Source: Phycisphaerales bacterium UBA7800 (GTDB taxonomy: Bacteria > Planctomycetota > Phycisphaerae > Phycisphaerales > Phycisphaeraceae). From it: a DNA stretch of 26,582 bases. Location: NCBI GenBank assembly GCA_002480565.1, contig DLCK01000025.1, positions 1 to 26,582 on the forward strand, written 5' to 3'. A program made the position numbers and the translations under genes. The notes under the pieces are model-generated. The model had not been told where the DNA came from. It searched no databases and saw only the letters and a program-made list of their open reading frames with translations. Below are positions 25,894 through 26,582 of the stretch, one piece after another; the stretch's first letter is position 1; every line of letters starts with the position of its first letter.

Positions 25894-26460
25894 TTAAACC
25901 TGACTATGACGGAAGCATGTCACGACATGATCATTGACCATCCCTACGCTCTGCATCAAGGCATACATGGTCGTGGGACCGACAAATCGAAAACCGCGTT
26001 TGAGCATGTCCTTGCTCATGGTTTTGGATAGCGGCGTCTGAGCGGGTAAATCTTTCATCGTCTTGTAATGATTGACGATCGTTTTGCCATCGACAAATTG
26101 CCAAAGATAGGTATCCAGACTGCCGAACTCTTTTTGAATTTTGAGAACGGCCTTGGCATTGTTGATCGTACTTTCAACCTTCAGTCGATTGCGAACGATA
26201 CTCGGATCAAGCATCAAACGCTCAACATCCTTGGCAGTGAATTTAGAAACCTTCCGGGGGTCGAACTGCTTGAAGAGTTTGCGATAGCCTTCACGTTTCT
26301 TGAGAATCGTTAACCAACTCAATCCAGCCTGTGCGCCTTCGAGTGTGATCTTCTCATAAAGTCGATTGTCATCATGCACCGGTACGCCCCACTCGGTATC
26401 GTGATAAACAATCTCCAACGGATCCTTGGCCCAGACGCAGCGGCAAATAGGTGTAGTCAT
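25894..26460 (-). CDS. tag: DNA-3-methyladenine glycosylase I
   Basis: 188 residues, the usual Tag length. It excises 3-methyladenine from alkylated DNA to start base-excision repair. Signatures: RCVWAKDPLEIVYHDTEWGV with zinc ligands Cys8 and His20, LEGAQAGLSWLTILKKREGY with the Glu/Trp-rich base pocket, and a C-terminal FVGPTTMYALMQSVGMVNDH followed by the second zinc pair His178/Cys182, spaced as in the E. coli enzyme (175/179). The ATG follows GGAACCACCTT, with a weak Shine-Dalgarno. DUF1569 lies 36 bases downstream on the same strand. Confidence 0.95.
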   Translation of the reverse strand: MTTPICRCVWAKDPLEIVYHDTEWGVPVHDDNRLYEKITLEGAQAGLSWLTILKKREGYRKLFKQFDPRKVSKFTAKDVERLMLDPSIVRNRLKVESTINNAKAVLKIQKEFGSLDTYLWQFVDGKTIVNHYKTMKDLPAQTPLSKTMSKDMLKRGFRFVGPTTMYALMQSVGMVNDHVVTCFRHSQV

Positions 26461-26515
26461 AAGGTGGTTCCGTTGTGAATATTCAAATCCAAGTAAAATC
26501 TGATCTTGTTTTTAA

Positions 26516-26547
26516 CACGAAGGCACGAAGGACACAAAGGCACGAAG
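26516..26547. repeat. Degenerate CACGAAGG tandem repeat at the right edge
   Basis: Four copies of a 7-8-base unit occur in a row: CACGAAGG, CACGAAGG, then (after one base) CACAAAGG and CACGAAG. They are followed by TTTTTACCGCAGAG at 26559-26572. This text resembles short intergenic repeats dispersed through many planctomycete and verrucomicrobial genomes. The window ends 35 bases later, so its full extent is unknown. Confidence 0.55.
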
Positions 26548-26582
26548 TTTTCAAGACATTTTTACCGCAGAGCGGCTGTGTT

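Noticed and set aside
26516..26547. Possible CRISPR-like array
   Set aside because: The 7-8-base units are contiguous without spacers and no cas gene is present.

Overview
The window looks like chromosomal DNA of a bacterium from the Planctomycetota/Lentisphaerota/Verrucomicrobiota group, most likely a Phycisphaerae-like planctomycete. This is inferred from four prepilin-like proteins with the FTLIELLVVIS signature and a conserved HDA/DGSV-type C-terminus, from zinc-ribbon/membrane proteins with long low-complexity linkers, and from a secreted BNR-type glycan-active protein beside a LacI regulator. There is no rRNA, tRNA, CRISPR array, transposase or integrase, and no gene-free stretch longer than about 180 bases.

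Region 1 (1-5298) is a small carbohydrate locus on the plus strand: a LacI-family regulator with a perfect palindromic operator in its own leader, a pseudopilin, a secreted two-domain BNR_4 protein (candidate polysaccharide lyase) and a secreted mutarotase-like protein. Region 2 (5394-8111) is housekeeping: methylthioribose-1-phosphate isomerase (mtnA), a small membrane protein, and a convergent Y-family DNA polymerase.

Region 3 (8261-13866) is the most striking part. One module, a minus-strand pseudopilin diverging from a plus-strand AraC-family regulator, occurs three times in tandem with intergenic spacings of 150, 143 and 148 bp. All three intergenic regions carry the same back-to-back promoter layout. 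On the AraC side there is a conserved 20-bp block ending in a TATCAT -10 box only 6-10 nt before the ATG, so those mRNAs should be leaderless or nearly so. On the pseudopilin side there is a -10-like box followed by a 67-75 nt leader with a Shine-Dalgarno. The boxes of the two promoters lie 32-33 bp apart. Together with the LacI locus, all four pseudopilins in the window sit next to a sugar-type regulator.

Region 4 (13878-16950, minus) is a likely operon of a class V aminotransferase, an SppA-type signal peptide peptidase lipoprotein and a zinc-ribbon/VWA-like membrane protein. It diverges from a large exported TPR/gluzincin peptidase (17000-19627). A zinc-ribbon multi-pass membrane protein (19645-21618, minus) diverges from region 5.

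Region 5 (21800-25290, plus) is a likely operon of a DegT-type sugar aminotransferase, an MlaF-like ABC ATPase, an MlaD-like MCE protein and a small AT-rich gene with a HEPN-like RX4H motif. No MlaE permease is in the window. The right end holds a DUF1569 protein and 3-methyladenine DNA glycosylase I (tag), then a short degenerate CACGAAGG repeat.
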